Below, in pieces: positions 35,890-44,972 of a stretch of 64,000 nucleotides of DNA. Position 1 is the first letter of the stretch, and the number at the start of each line of letters is the position of its first letter. The stretch comes from an uncultured Ruminococcus sp. (GTDB lineage: Bacteria > Bacillota > Clostridia > Oscillospirales > Ruminococcaceae). The stretch spans positions 177,525 through 241,524 of the forward strand of contig NZ_CAMYUE010000004.1 of the NCBI RefSeq assembly GCF_947301925.1, given 5' to 3'. The notes under the pieces were generated by a model. That model was given only the letters and a program-made list of their open reading frames with translations, was not told where the DNA came from and did no database searches. A program made the translations under genes and the position numbers.

Positions 35890-38800
35890 TTATGCTATTG
35901 ACCAGCTGTCGAAGCTTAAATCGCCGTTAGCGATGAAGTAAATATCTGTTGCACCTGTAGGAATATCTGCCAGAGGAGTCTCGATAGTCTCCATTGAGCC
36001 GCCTGCGGGTACTTCGATATAAGTGATAGCGTCGCCTGTTCTTGAACCTGCTACCACCTTGATGATAGCGCCGTTCTTGGAAGAAGCCTTGGCTGTAAGT
36101 GTGCCGCTCTTTACCTTGGAGAAGTCGACCTTGCTTACCTTTGCCCATTCGCCCTTCTTGAACTCTACTGTTGTGTTGCCTACGCCTGATACGCTTATGC
36201 CCTTTGACTCGTTAGCCATTGTTGCTGCGCGTACAGTCTTTGTAGGATCGAGGTTCTGTATCTGTGATACACCTGTCATATCGCCCTTACAGAAGAGTGA
36301 GCCGTTTGATGCATTGTATGTACACTCATTGATCTGAGTTGAACGGTAGTTTCTGTCCTTGCCGCCGTTCATACGCATCTCCTGCTGACGTGAATGGTAT
36401 GCAACGTAGTACTTATCCTTGTAGTAGATGATGGAGTGATGGTTGTTACCGCCGTTGTCGATGCCCTGCGAGCCTGTATTTCTGAATACATTGCCTGCGA
36501 GCTGATTCTTTGTCCAGGGTCCGAGAGGATTCTTGGAAGTCATGTAAAGGATATCTGCGTTGCCGAAGCTTACGCCGTTGATGTTAGTGTTGTTGGGAAC
36601 GTTCCAGTTTGCACAGTACGAGTAGTACCATGTGTCGCCTATCTTGATAAGGCTGGAGTCCTCGAAGAGGTAAGGTGTCTCCATTGTCTGAGGAGTACCC
36701 TCGATAGAGATCATGTCGTCACCGAGCTTTACGCAGCGTCCTGTCTTGGGGTTGTCGTAGCCGTTGCCGTCATTTTCCTTCTTACCGCCGCCGAAGAAGA
36801 GGTAAGCCTCATTTGTTGCTTCGTCGTAGTATACGCCGGGATCGAAGAGCCATTCTACGTTTCCGCAGTTAGGTGTGTTGCGGCTGATGAGCTCATGGCC
36901 GATAGGATCTGACCAGGGACCTGTGGGGCTGTCGGCTGTAAGAACGCCGATACCTGAACCGTTGTTTGCGAAGTAGAGGAAGAACTTGGGCTTGTTGTCT
37001 ATCATCTTCCATGCTGCATCGGGAGCCCATGAACGAGCTGCCCACTTAGCTGCACCGTTGGGAAGTGCGCCGCGGTCGTAAGCAACGGGGATAGCACCGT
37101 GGTCTGTCCAGTTGACCATATCGTCTGTAGATACGCAGTTGATCGTACGGACCTCATATTCGTTTGTTCTGATGTTTCCGTTTACATACTCGAAAGCATC
37201 GTTGGTGGTATAGATGTAAAGTCTTCCGTCATATACCATCCAGCCGGGGTCTGCGCCGAAGCGCTGTGTTGTAAGAGGATTGTTCTCGTTATCCTTTTTC
37301 CATGAATCTGCAATAGTCACTGTTCCAAATTTAGATGCAAGTGCACCAAGGTCTACTTGTGGTTTGTTTACGGGGAATTCTGTGATCTTCTTGAGGATGT
37401 ACTGCTGGAGGAGCACCAGATCTGCGACCTCAAAGGTCCTGTTCTGGTCAACGTCGGCAGCCTTCTGAGTGAGTGTATCATCGAAGCCGCCCTTGAGGAG
37501 TCCTCTTCTTGCAGCGATCATATCAAGAGAATCTATGCACTCGTCGAAGTTTACATCGCCGAGGATAAGTGTGCGTATATGGGGCTGTCCTGCGCCGTCG
37601 ATCTTTGTGCCTGCGGGAGCGGCAATGGCTTCATCTATATAGAAGTTGCCGTATACGTTCTCGTCAGTGGTCTCAACGTAGAGCTGAAGATCGGAAGCGT
37701 CAGCGGGTATCTGGAAGTTGGTGTTTGCAAGCTGTACCCACTCGCCCTTGGGAGCTGAAGCAATAGCGATCTTATCGTAGTGAGGATCGTTGTTGCTGTC
37801 GTTGTACTGGAGTGTGAGCTTGAACTCCTGTGATTCCTGATCGCCGTCAAGATAGCAGGCATTTACCGAGAAGCTGTACTCCTCGCCGTTCTGGAAGATG
37901 GAAGAATCAAGGTTGATAGCAGCGCCGTTCCATGAAGCCTCACGGCCTGTTACATAGAGAGCCTTGCTGCCCTGATACTTTGTTGTGCTGCTGGTAGCTA
38001 CTGAAGCGGAGCCTCTGCCTATCCAGTCGTCATCCGAGTTCTCGAAGGTGCTGTGGAACCAGTAGCCGTCGCTGTTTACCTTGGGAGGCTCAACGGGTTT
38101 GGGCTCATAGCCGCTGCTTCCGGGTCCCTTGTAAGGAAGGCCTGTGCCCCACTGGCTGTCAGGGATAATGGATGTAATGTATTCATATGCCTGCTTGGGC
38201 TGGTTATTTCCGTCGTAGAGGAGGGGAGCATTGCTCTTGCCTGTCTGCTTGTCGGTGCCTACCCACGAGTTGTTGTCATTGGGTCCCCATACCTGTACGA
38301 GAGTAACCTTGCCCTTGTACTTGCCGCTCTTGTTTGCTTCAACAGCGTGCTGGAATATAGCCTTGTACTTTTCGGCCTGCTGCTGTAATGAGTACTTTCC
38401 TGCCTCTGTGGAGATATCGAGCTCAGTTATCTGAACATCGAGACCCAGGCTGAGGTAATCGTCCATTGCAGCCAGGTAGGAAGGAGTTCCGCCCCAGTCA
38501 TACTGGCCTGAAGCTGCGCTTACGTGCGACTGCATTCCCATGCCGTCGATGAGTCCCTTAGCCATGAGAGGCTTGAGGATAGTATTGATTATGCAGTTCT
38601 TCTTGTCGCCTGCGAACTCATTGTAATCGTTGTAGTAGAGCTTACAGGTGGAAGGTGCATACCTTCTTGCGTAGGTGAAGGCCTTCTCAACGAAGGAGTT
38701 GCCGCCGTATACCTGGACCCATGATGATCTGTCGTTGCCTGTGGTAGGTCTTGCACCGCCGTTTCTGGCTGTGCCGTCGTAAACCACCTCGTTGCATACG

Positions 38801-39789
38801 TCGTATGCATAAAGGTCAAGGTCGGGATACTGGGTCTTGAATGCATTGAACATATTCTTTATGTAGCTCTCCATACGCTGATCCATGGTTGAAGCGCTTA
38901 CATAAGCACCGTTCTCGTTGAAGCCTTCTCTGAAGAACCACTCACGGGTCTGGCTGTGCCATACAAGAGTATGTCCTCTGAAGCCGAGGCCGTTCTTTAC
39001 ACAGAAATCGCAGATAGCTGCGCAGCTGCTGAGTGATACCTTTACATTTGTATCAGTGGAGCCGTCCTGTACCAGAGTGTCCCATGGCTTAGTCTCGTTC
39101 TCGCACTCGATAGCGTTGCAGTCCTTGAGCAGTATGCCCTGGATTCCGCTGTTCTTGATAGTACCGCCGTTGAAGATGTTACCAACGCGGAAGTAATCGG
39201 CGAACTCGTCCTTCAGGCCCTTGCCTGAGGGAGCCGCGTGTGCCTCAAGAGCCTTCTTGTCGCCTGTGATAAGGAAATCATCGAAGAAGAAGTCCTCTGT
39301 GGAATCGTTCCTGATGCCTACCCTGAACTCGTAGCTGTTCTTGGGAGCCTTGTAGGTGCCCTTCAGCTCTGTCCACTGGCCTGCCTCTGCGTCCTTTGCG
39401 GCCAGCTCAACGGTGGTCTCTTCCTCTGTTTCCTCGTCGATAGTTGTAAGTGTGAGATGGAATCTTTCAGCTGTCCTGCTGTATACCTTGATACTGTAGG
39501 TGTAGGTATCTCCGCCGAAAAGGTACAGACCCTTTGACGAAAGAGCTCCGTCCTCCCTGGAAGTACGTCCCGAGACCTTCATGCCTCTGGACATATTCAC
39601 GCCCGCCGCTGAGTTAGCGGTGAGCTCCACAGTATCGCTGCTGCCGTACCAGCCCTCGTAGTTGCGCTCGAAGTCGTTGCTAACTACAGAAGCCGCGTAG
39701 GTGCGCTGCACAAGATCGGGCAGTGCAACTATCGTGGTCGACATACAGCTTGCAGCTGCAAGACTTGCAACCAGTCTTTTGATTTTCAT
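35890..39789 (-). CDS. Secreted multi-module xylanase: CBM22-GH10-CBM22-dockerin-GH43-CBM6-like
   Basis: 1,299 residues. Signal peptide (1-33); CBM22-like (about 35-177); GH10 endo-xylanase (about 190-545) with acid/base Glu in DVCNEV near 335 and nucleophile Glu in ITELD near 455; second CBM22-like (about 575-725); dockerin (about 740-805); GH43 (about 820-1175) with catalytic Asp in GADPG, Asp in WAPDAA and Glu in FEDSS; CBM6-like end (about 1185-1299). It would cut the xylan backbone and remove arabinose or xylose side units; the GH43 resembles XynD-type arabinofuranohydrolases. An internal dockerin is known from Ruminococcus enzymes. The second dockerin repeat is degenerate. GAGGAGG precedes the ATG. 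Confidence 0.92.
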   Translation of the reverse strand: MKIKRLVASLAAASCMSTTIVALPDLVQRTYAASVVSNDFERNYEGWYGSSDTVELTANSAAGVNMSRGMKVSGRTSREDGALSSKGLYLFGGDTYTYSIKVYSRTAERFHLTLTTIDEETEEETTVELAAKDAEAGQWTELKGTYKAPKNSYEFRVGIRNDSTEDFFFDDFLITGDKKALEAHAAPSGKGLKDEFADYFRVGNIFNGGTIKNSGIQGILLKDCNAIECENETKPWDTLVQDGSTDTNVKVSLSSCAAICDFCVKNGLGFRGHTLVWHSQTREWFFREGFNENGAYVSASTMDQRMESYIKNMFNAFKTQYPDLDLYAYDVCNEVVYDGTARNGGARPTTGNDRSSWVQVYGGNSFVEKAFTYARRYAPSTCKLYYNDYNEFAGDKKNCIINTILKPLMAKGLIDGMGMQSHVSAASGQYDWGGTPSYLAAMDDYLSLGLDVQITELDISTEAGKYSLQQQAEKYKAIFQHAVEANKSGKYKGKVTLVQVWGPNDNNSWVGTDKQTGKSNAPLLYDGNNQPKQAYEYITSIIPDSQWGTGLPYKGPGSSGYEPKPVEPPKVNSDGYWFHSTFENSDDDWIGRGSASVATSSTTKYQGSKALYVTGREASWNGAAINLDSSIFQNGEEYSFSVNACYLDGDQESQEFKLTLQYNDSNNDPHYDKIAIASAPKGEWVQLANTNFQIPADASDLQLYVETTDENVYGNFYIDEAIAAPAGTKIDGAGQPHIRTLILGDVNFDECIDSLDMIAARRGLLKGGFDDTLTQKAADVDQNRTFEVADLVLLQQYILKKITEFPVNKPQVDLGALASKFGTVTIADSWKKDNENNPLTTQRFGADPGWMVYDGRLYIYTTNDAFEYVNGNIRTNEYEVRTINCVSTDDMVNWTDHGAIPVAYDRGALPNGAAKWAARSWAPDAAWKMIDNKPKFFLYFANNGSGIGVLTADSPTGPWSDPIGHELISRNTPNCGNVEWLFDPGVYYDEATNEAYLFFGGGKKENDGNGYDNPKTGRCVKLGDDMISIEGTPQTMETPYLFEDSSLIKIGDTWYYSYCANWNVPNNTNINGVSFGNADILYMTSKNPLGPWTKNQLAGNVFRNTGSQGIDNGGNNHHSIIYYKDKYYVAYHSRQQEMRMNGGKDRNYRSTQINECTYNASNGSLFCKGDMTGVSQIQNLDPTKTVRAATMANESKGISVSGVGNTTVEFKKGEWAKVSKVDFSKVKSGTLTAKASSKNGAIIKVVAGSRTGDAITYIEVPAGGSMETIETPLADIPTGATDIYFIANGDLSFDSWSIA

Positions 39790-39872
39790 ACATTCTCCTC
39801 CTCATATTTATTATTTTATTTTTTCGTTTTCACGCAATGATACACGGCATACCATTCCATGTTGTCACACTC

Positions 39873-39901
39873 ATTTTACTGCATTAATTTATAGTTTGCA
39901 A
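39873..39901 (-). promoter_or_regulatory. Promoter for the xylanase gene
   Basis: On the minus strand TTGCAA (39901-39896), 17 bases, TAAAAT (39878-39873). The leader before the ATG is about 80 bases. Confidence 0.75.
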
Positions 39902-39902
39902 C

Positions 39903-39951
39903 CCCCAAAATACAGATTAGGTGTACAAAATGACGGAAGTCCCCAAAATAC
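39903..39951. promoter_or_regulatory. Direct repeat CCCCAAAATAC, candidate activator sites
   Basis: Identical 11-base copies at 39903-39913 and 39941-39951, 38 bases apart, immediately upstream of the xylanase -35 box. Position and spacing suit a dimeric activator; no regulator gene is adjacent. Confidence 0.5.
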
Positions 39952-40098
39952 GTTGCCGAAAACAAAATTTAGGTCATTATTTTACTATCAACAGCATAAA
40001 AGTACTATTTCGGAAAATGAGTGACATTTTGCACTATATGTTATATATATCTCGTTGTATCTGTGTGCTGTAAAATGCAAAAATGATGATATTACCAT

Positions 40099-40122
40099 AA
40101 ATTGCGACGGTAATCGCAATTT
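40099..40122. promoter_or_regulatory. Hairpin or operator in the divergent region
   Basis: Perfect nine-base arms AAATTGCGA/TCGCAATTT around CGGTAA, followed by T residues. It may be an operator or a terminator-like element. Confidence 0.5.
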
Positions 40123-40127
40123 TTGAA

Positions 40128-40142
40128 CAGTCGTGACGACTG
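40128..40142. promoter_or_regulatory. Perfect palindrome, candidate operator
   Basis: CAGTCGT and ACGACTG around a central G, about 100 bases upstream of the GH31 promoter. Confidence 0.45.
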
Positions 40143-40242
40143 GGCTGTTTTTCATATATGTGCCGAAAATCCAGAGCGTGGAATTACCATTTTGCATTGG
40201 TGAAAAAATGCAGAAAGTTAAGAAAACAAAGAACACGGCGGA

Positions 40243-40271
40243 TTGAAAAGTTCATAAAAACATGATATGAT
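40243..40271 (+). promoter_or_regulatory. Promoter for the GH31 gene
   Basis: TTGAAA (40243-40248), 17 bases, TATGAT (40266-40271), 47 bases before the ATG. Confidence 0.8.
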
Positions 40272-40282
40272 GATACTATCAT
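40270..40282. promoter_or_regulatory. Palindrome at the GH31 transcription start, candidate repressor operator
   Basis: Perfect 13-base palindrome ATGATA-C-TATCAT that overlaps the end of the -10 box and the expected start point, where a bound repressor would block transcription. Confidence 0.5.
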
Positions 40283-40318
40283 GACATTATCGGATACTTC
40301 GGGAAAGGGTGTTGAAAA

Positions 40319-42622
40319 ATGAAGGTCTCAGACGGCTACTGGCTCAGCAGGACAGGCTATGACGTCCGCTGGGCGGCTCAGATATATGAAACCGAAGCGG
40401 ACGACAGGTCCCTGACGGTGTGGGCGGCGACTCACTTCATCTCTAACAGGGGCATGACTCTTGGCGGCCCCATGCTCACGGTCACATTTACGTCCACTCT
40501 GGAAAACAGCATAAAGGTAACGATCAGGCACTTCAGCGGCGGCGTAAAAAAGTCCCCGTCCTTTGAACTCGGCGAGGACAGCGGCTTCCGTCCCGTAATA
40601 AGGCGTACCGGGGACGGCGGCTATGAGCTCATATCGGGTAATACCTCAGTCAGAACCGGTAAGACGGGCGGCGAGTGGGATATATCCTACCGTTTCGGTG
40701 ACAGGCTCCTTACACGCTCGGGTTGGCGTACTACCTCCATCGTCACGGAGGAGCCTTTCCGCAGAAGGCTGGCAGAAGCCGAGAACAGGGAGCAGCGCTT
40801 CTTCTCCGCATACGACAACGGCGGCAGCACCTATATCCGCGAGATGCTGGGGCTGTCCGTTGGGGAGTACATCTACGGCTTTGGCGAGAAGTTCACCGCC
40901 TTCGTGAAGAACGGCCAGACCGTTGAGGTCTGGAACGATGACGGCGGCACCTGCACCGAGCAGAGCTACAAGTCGGTGCCGTTCTTCGTTTCCTCAAGGA
41001 GCTACGGCGTGTTCGTGAATACTCCCGAAAGGGTAAGCTTCGAGGTGGGAAGCGAGAACGTATCGGGGACGGCCTTTTCCGTGCAGGGGGAGGAGCTGGA
41101 GTATTTCATCTTCGGCGGCGATACTGTCGCGGATGTCATAGAGCGCTATACCGCTCTTACGGGCAGGCCTGCCCTGCCGCCGCCCTGGTCCTTCGGACTG
41201 TGGCTGTCCACCTCCTTTACCACCGACTATGACGAGGAGACGGTAAGCTCCTTCATCAGCGAGATGAAACGCAGGGAAATCCCCCTCGATGTTTTCCACT
41301 TCGACTGCTTCTGGATGAAGGAGATGGAGTGGTGCAGCTTCAGATGGGACGAGAGCAGGTTCCCCGAGCCTGCGGCAATGCTGGCAAGGCTGAAAAAGCA
41401 GGGGCCGAGGATATGCGTGTGGATAAATCCCTATGTGGGACAGAAGTCCCCTGTGTTCCGTGAGTGCATGGAAAAGGGCTATTTCATTAGGAAAAGGGAC
41501 GGCTCGGTGTTCCAGTGTGATATGTGGCAGCCCGGAATGGCTGTTATAGACTTCACCAATGCAGAGGCAAGAGAGTGGTTCGCGGCGCAGGTGCGCAGGC
41601 TGGCAGATATGGGCGTGGACGCGGTAAAGACGGATTTCGGTGAGCGTATCCCCACCGATGTGGTGTACAGCGACGGCTCCGATCCCTACAGGATGCACAA
41701 CTATTACTCCTATCTGTACAACAGGACGGTATTTGAAGCGCTTGACGGAAAGGGCTGCCTTTTTGCAAGAGCTGCCACCGCAGGCTGTCAGCAGTTCCCC
41801 GTACACTGGGGAGGCGATTGCTTCTCCGATTACAGCTCCATGGGGGAGACCCTCCGCGGCGGACTTTCCCTGTGTATGTCGGGCTTCGGCTTCTTCTCCC
41901 ACGATATAGGCGGCTTTGAATCCACGGGAACTCCCGACCTGTACAAGCGCTGGACGGCCTTCGGACTGCTGTCCACTCATTCACGCTATCACGGAAGCAG
42001 CTCCTACCGTGTGCCCTGGAACTACGACGAGGAGAGCTGCGACGTCGCAAGGCATTTCGTCCGCCTGAAGGGCAGGCTCATGCCCTATATCTGGGCTAAC
42101 GCCGTGAAGGCTCATCTCACGGGAGTACCCGTCATGAGGGCTATGGCCGTTGACTTCACCCACGACCGCGGAGCTCTTACTGTGGATACCCAGTATATGC
42201 TGGGTGACTCCCTGTTGGTGGCGCCTGTTTTCAGCGAGGACGGCCGGTGCAGCTTCTATCTTCCCGCCGGAGGAGTATGGACGGATATACAGACAGGCGA
42301 GGAGCTCACGGGCGGCGGCTGGTACACAAGGAAGTACGATTACTTCGGACTTCCTCTGTTTGCAAGGCCCCGTTCGATCATAGTTTACGGAAACTTCACC
42401 GATACCGCCGACTACGACTACGCCGACGGCATGAGGATAGTGGTATACGGCATGGAGGACGGCGACGAGGCTGCTTCGGCAGTTTACGACAGGAGCGGTG
42501 CTGTGGCAGCCGAGATAAAAGCTGTCCGCAGGGGCGATGTGCTGGCGGTGACAGTCAGCGGTACAGACAAGCCCTATACCGTGGAAAGCGCCGACGGATC
42601 GGCAATAACCGTGAACGTTTGA
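40319..42622 (+). CDS. GH31 alpha-xylosidase-like glycoside hydrolase
   Basis: 767 residues, no signal peptide, so probably cytosolic. N-terminal beta-sandwich (about 1-250) and TIM barrel (about 270-590), then two C-terminal beta domains. The nucleophile Asp is in KTDFGE near residue 440 and the acid/base Asp in WGGDCFSD near 500. KTDFGE, and PYVGQKSPVFREC before it, resemble YicI-type alpha-xylosidases, which remove xylose from xyloglucan oligosaccharides; alpha-glucosidase activity is an alternative. Divergent from the xylanase gene, so both likely respond to hemicellulose. The ribosome site is weak (GGGAAAGGGTG). Confidence 0.88.
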   Translation: MKVSDGYWLSRTGYDVRWAAQIYETEADDRSLTVWAATHFISNRGMTLGGPMLTVTFTSTLENSIKVTIRHFSGGVKKSPSFELGEDSGFRPVIRRTGDGGYELISGNTSVRTGKTGGEWDISYRFGDRLLTRSGWRTTSIVTEEPFRRRLAEAENREQRFFSAYDNGGSTYIREMLGLSVGEYIYGFGEKFTAFVKNGQTVEVWNDDGGTCTEQSYKSVPFFVSSRSYGVFVNTPERVSFEVGSENVSGTAFSVQGEELEYFIFGGDTVADVIERYTALTGRPALPPPWSFGLWLSTSFTTDYDEETVSSFISEMKRREIPLDVFHFDCFWMKEMEWCSFRWDESRFPEPAAMLARLKKQGPRICVWINPYVGQKSPVFRECMEKGYFIRKRDGSVFQCDMWQPGMAVIDFTNAEAREWFAAQVRRLADMGVDAVKTDFGERIPTDVVYSDGSDPYRMHNYYSYLYNRTVFEALDGKGCLFARAATAGCQQFPVHWGGDCFSDYSSMGETLRGGLSLCMSGFGFFSHDIGGFESTGTPDLYKRWTAFGLLSTHSRYHGSSSYRVPWNYDEESCDVARHFVRLKGRLMPYIWANAVKAHLTGVPVMRAMAVDFTHDRGALTVDTQYMLGDSLLVAPVFSEDGRCSFYLPAGGVWTDIQTGEELTGGGWYTRKYDYFGLPLFARPRSIIVYGNFTDTADYDYADGMRIVVYGMEDGDEAASAVYDRSGAVAAEIKAVRRGDVLAVTVSGTDKPYTVESADGSAITVNV

Positions 42623-42640
42623 AAATATGGCTCCTGCCCC

Positions 42641-42669
42641 TTTACTTTTGGCTGATTTTGTGGTAAAAT
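42641..42669 (+). promoter_or_regulatory. Probable promoter for the first CPBP protease gene
   Basis: TTTACT (42641-42646), 17 bases, TAAAAT (42664-42669), 43 bases before the ATG. The -35 box is weak. Confidence 0.55.
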
Positions 42670-42711
42670 AGACTTCAGATACATAAAGAAAGGCAGGGAT
42701 GACTGACGGAA

Positions 42712-43905
42712 ATGAATGAAACACAGGGCTACAGTGCGGAGTATGCCGCGCTCAGCCATGAGATATACAGTCTTACCAAGCAGCTCGAGGCCAAAGAAAA
42801 GGAGTGCCGCGAGGCTACAAAGACAGATGTGAAGGATCCCTTCAGGAACCCCACGGAGTACCACTGGTACAGGGACGACTACTCGGAGATACTTCCCTGG
42901 ATAACCATGCCCGAATTCTCGGTGCCCTATGAGCCTGCAAAGGTGGAGAAGAACGCCATCAGGAAATACTACAGCATAGGCGGCTTCACCATGCTGTTCC
43001 AGTTCCTGGGGAGCAATCTTCTGGCGCTGATATTCATATTGGGAATACAGTTCATACTGAAAAAGCTGAACCCCGACGCAGCAAGCGGCGCTATCTCACA
43101 TTACATGGACAAGGGGGCCATATTCGTCTCTATAAATCTCCTTATCTACATGATAGCCAATATAGGTTTTGCTTTCATAGGACTGAAATGGGCGAAGATA
43201 AAGCCCTCCTTCATGATACAGACCCGTGACTATACCGTGAGCGACGCGGTGATACACTGCTTTGCGGGACTGTTCATATGGGTCACCGCAGGCTTCCTGT
43301 CAAGCGGTATCGAGGATATCTTCTCCAAGTACGGTTTTTCCACACTTGTCATGGACACGGATTACGGAGAAACGGGTCTGGGCTTCGCCATACTGACCAT
43401 ATACAGCTGTATCATAGCGCCTCTGACCGAGGAGATAATGTTCCGCGGTGCGCTGATGAAGATATTCTCAAAGGCGGATCAGAGGTTCGCGATAATCATT
43501 TCGGCGGCCTTCTTCGGACTGGCTCACGGTAATGTGCCCCAGTTCATGCTGGCCTTCCTTATCGGAATATTCTTCGGCCACATCGACATGAAGCATAATT
43601 CAATCGTCCCCTCCGTCATCGTTCACATCTTCATCAACAGCATGGTAACGGTGATATCCCTTGTAAAGGACAACAAGACCATGACGGCCATGCTGTCGGT
43701 GGGACTTATCGCGGCGGCAGTTGTGGGTCTTATCCTGCTTATAATATTCCGCAGGAAGAACAGGCTCCCCGTATCCACTCCCGCACAGAAGCTGAGAGGA
43801 CTGTCGGTGGCTATGACCTCCGTGGGCTGCATAGCTGCGGTACTGGTACACGTGGGATACATGGCTCTGCTCATAATACAGACCAAGGTACAGGATCTTT
43901 CGTAA
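42712..43905 (+). CDS. CPBP-family intramembrane metalloprotease
   Basis: 397 residues with about eight membrane helices after a cytosolic N-terminal region of ~85 residues. The CPBP motifs are present: EEIMFRGAL (Glu pair, near residue 240), the second-motif FFGLAHGN (near 265) and FGHIDMKHNS (near 290). Family members are Rce1-like proteases that cut prenylated or signal-like peptides; in Firmicutes they often sit near bacteriocin genes as immunity or processing proteins. No peptide gene was found here. A strong terminator follows at once. Confidence 0.85.
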   Translation: MNETQGYSAEYAALSHEIYSLTKQLEAKEKECREATKTDVKDPFRNPTEYHWYRDDYSEILPWITMPEFSVPYEPAKVEKNAIRKYYSIGGFTMLFQFLGSNLLALIFILGIQFILKKLNPDAASGAISHYMDKGAIFVSINLLIYMIANIGFAFIGLKWAKIKPSFMIQTRDYTVSDAVIHCFAGLFIWVTAGFLSSGIEDIFSKYGFSTLVMDTDYGETGLGFAILTIYSCIIAPLTEEIMFRGALMKIFSKADQRFAIIISAAFFGLAHGNVPQFMLAFLIGIFFGHIDMKHNSIVPSVIVHIFINSMVTVISLVKDNKTMTAMLSVGLIAAAVVGLILLIIFRRKNRLPVSTPAQKLRGLSVAMTSVGCIAAVLVHVGYMALLIIQTKVQDLS

Positions 43906-43912
43906 TAACATC

Positions 43913-43942
43913 AAAGCCCCTGAGCAAAGGCTCGGGGGCTTT
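43913..43942. terminator. Bidirectional terminator
   Basis: Stem AAAGCCCC-T-GAGC / GCTC-G-GGGGCTTT with an AAAG loop, between the convergent CPBP genes. A near-copy lies at 44934-44961. Confidence 0.9.
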
Positions 43943-43960
43943 CTGTATTCATTCATGAAA

Positions 43961-44884
43961 TTATTCTGCTGCTTCGGGAGTTTTCTTTGCCGAGGCAGCC
44001 TTTCCGAGGATAAGGAGAAATACGATCAGTGCAGCTGTGCCGAGGGCAATGGTGGTGAATATGCTTCCCTCCATGCCGAATTTTCCGCCTGTCAGATAAG
44101 TCTTATCCGATGTGACGGTGGTACGCAATATGGATTCCGTCTCTCCCGTACCGCTGACGCTTATGCCGTACACATTGCCCTGTGTGAAGTTCCATATGGA
44201 ATGAATGGCGGATATGCCCCATATATTCTCGAAGAGTATCATGCAGAGCGATGCGAGGACTCCGAACAGCGCAATATTCAGAAGGGGCAGGAGGCCGAAG
44301 CCGTAGTTTTCACCGTGGGAAATACCGAAGGCTGCCGCGCTTACGCCTACGGCAATGGCGGTATGATGGCCTGCGCCGCCTATGGAGTTCATGAAATAGC
44401 CGCGGAAAACGAATTCCTCGCTCATTCCCTGTACGCAGAAGCCGAGAAGGTAGAGAACGATCAGCTTATAGTTCACGTTTCCGCAGAGCTTTACGGTGCC
44501 TGTGCCTGTGAGCTTTGTCATGAGTATAGTGGACGACATGAGGGCTGCTCCCGCCAGTGTGCCCGAGAGATAGTGAACAAGGAAGCCCTTCCTTTTTACG
44601 CCCATGGAGCGGACGGGTCTGTGCTCCAGGAAGCGGCAGTATATAATAGCAACTATAATGCCAAGCACCGTACCGAACAGGTAGGGTATCTTTACTCTTG
44701 GATCATTTGAGGATATCTCCTCTTCCTGTTTTATCAGTCGGGATAATGCGATAGCGGGAGCAATGGCGTTTAAGCCGCGTATGAGCATGAATACAACTAC
44801 AAAGCTGCATATAATTAAGAATAATTCCTTTGAGGTATTTGTATCTGATGATTCGTCAAACATTTTTGGTCTGTAATTCAGCAT
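43961..44884 (-). CDS. CPBP-family intramembrane metalloprotease, paralogue 2
   Basis: 307 residues. It begins MLNYRPKMFDES, almost the same as the next upstream gene. The motifs EEFVFRGYF (near residue 165) and FGISHGEN (near 195) mark it as CPBP. About eight membrane helices. GGAGG lies seven bases before the ATG. It is downstream of its paralogue in the same orientation, separated by a terminator (44934-44961), so the two may be transcribed separately. The pair looks like a tandem duplication. Confidence 0.85.
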   Translation of the reverse strand: MLNYRPKMFDESSDTNTSKELFLIICSFVVVFMLIRGLNAIAPAIALSRLIKQEEEISSNDPRVKIPYLFGTVLGIIVAIIYCRFLEHRPVRSMGVKRKGFLVHYLSGTLAGAALMSSTILMTKLTGTGTVKLCGNVNYKLIVLYLLGFCVQGMSEEFVFRGYFMNSIGGAGHHTAIAVGVSAAAFGISHGENYGFGLLPLLNIALFGVLASLCMILFENIWGISAIHSIWNFTQGNVYGISVSGTGETESILRTTVTSDKTYLTGGKFGMEGSIFTTIALGTAALIVFLLILGKAASAKKTPEAAE

Positions 44885-44933
44885 TTCAGCACCTCCCGTA
44901 TGTATTCTGTTCTGTAGTGCGATATTATCTGCA

Positions 44934-44961
44934 AAGCCCCTGAGCTGAGGCTCGGGGGCTT
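44934..44961 (-). terminator. Terminator of CPBP paralogue 3
   Basis: AAGCCCC-T-GAGC pairs with GCTC-G-GGGGCTT. Nearly the same sequence as 43913-43942, which suggests the hairpin was duplicated together with the gene. Confidence 0.85.
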
Positions 44962-44972
44962 CATGTTATGGT

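Larger units (their letters stand above)
39790..40318. other. Divergent control region between the xylanase and GH31 genes
   Basis: 529 bases with no gene. It holds a promoter for each direction (39873-39901 and 40243-40271), a pair of direct repeats next to the xylanase promoter, one hairpin (40099-40122) and two perfect palindromes (40128-40142, 40270-40282). It is AT-rich. This density of symmetric sites suggests joint regulation of both hemicellulose genes. Confidence 0.8.

Noticed and set aside
40994..41980. 328-codon minus-strand frame in the GH31 gene
   Set aside because: Antisense shadow; GH31 catalytic motifs are in the plus-strand frame.
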